Part shown: one piece after another, positions 14,327 to 14,497 of the stretch
Numbering within the stretch: the first letter of the stretch is position 1
Layout: each line of letters starts with the position of its first letter
From: Phoronis pallida
Lineage: Eukaryota; Phoronida; Phoronidae
Direction: 5' to 3'
NCBI GenBank assembly: GCA_028565715.1
Contig: JAOXYC010067785.1
Span: forward strand, 1 to 14,497
Length of the DNA: 14,497 nucleotides
Notes under the pieces: model-generated
Databases searched by the model: none
Told to the model about the DNA's origin: nothing
Seen by the model: the letters and a program-made list of their open reading frames with translations, nothing else
Program-made: the position numbers and the translations under genes

Positions 14327-14399
14327 CCCGTCATGGGGATTGAACTCAGGACAGCTTGCAGACTAGGCAAGTGCTATAGTACCTGAACTAACAAGACAA
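14327..14399 (-). repeat. tRNA-derived SINE relic, minus strand
   Basis: Read on the minus strand, GAGTTCAATCCCC is a B-box-like T-arm and TTGTTAGTTCAGGTA an A-box-like D-arm, with CCTAGTCTGCAAG where the anticodon arm would be, about 73 bp in total. The two ends do not form a good 7-bp acceptor stem, so I read it as a SINE or tRNA pseudogene rather than a working tRNA. It lies in the last, incomplete intron of the window. Confidence 0.55.
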
Positions 14400-14497
14400 C
14401 CATGGTAGTAATATTTATGTTTCTCACATTATTAGGTCATTTTACAGTGTTTTTGCCCAGTTGTTATATTTCGTAACACACCCCCTGATTATATTTC

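Overview
This is a eukaryotic, animal-type genomic window that is AT-rich and intron-dense. It carries the middle part of one large gene on the + strand. The joined exons read as UBR4 (p600; Drosophila poe/pushover), the giant E3 ubiquitin ligase of the N-degron pathway. I recognised it from several conserved stretches: RAGGQ followed by HLIGAWCLLRGLQ, LGHWFEDIVSP after an acidic serine tract, DVNVEHLQVL, LLAAGSKLD, CWRLLGCLPPS, IIHTLRW, QVSLDEAF, and the final NEFPAVGAW block. Protein divergence from vertebrates, introns of about 200 to 1100 bases and tRNA-like repeat relics suggest an invertebrate, possibly a lophotrochozoan such as a mollusc. The species group is an inference only.

I could place 21 exons between 1595 and 14244. 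Every one of the 20 internal junctions is GT-AG and keeps frame. Together they give 3390 nt, or 1130 codons, with no stop, phase 0 at both ends. Neither the start nor the stop of the gene is in the window: the fragment lies downstream of where the UBR box would be and upstream of the C-terminal ligase module. The encoded part is mostly helical-repeat scaffold, with one low-complexity Gly/Lys/Thr loop (exon 6) and one acidic Ser/Asp linker (exons 9-10).

Layout: 1-1594 is upstream intron or unassigned sequence, holding a 24-bp tandem repeat (850-970) and a small inverted-repeat element (1196-1339). Exons 1-10 lie at 1595-7068 and exons 11-18 at 7513-11366. Exon 19 (11782-11904) is followed by a six-copy, 138-bp tandem array made from exon 19 and the start of its own intron. 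Exons 20-21 lie at 13025-14244. Several introns carry palindromic, MITE-like hairpins (3317-3515, 6088-6233, 8426-8599, 11438-11503). Two carry tRNA-like SINE relics (9904-9980 on +, 14327-14399 on -). The intron before exon 15 carries a 54-bp copy of part of exon 15.

The most interesting structure is the 11800-12639 array. It repeats most of a coding exon together with its 5' splice site. The unit is exactly 46 codons, five copies keep a donor-like GT, one linker has an in-frame TGA, and the last copy is interrupted by a 40-bp insertion. Depending on which donor is used, the gene can make a normal product, a 46-residue in-frame insertion, or a truncated product. No separate second gene, no RNA gene I would call functional, and no bacterial-type system is visible.
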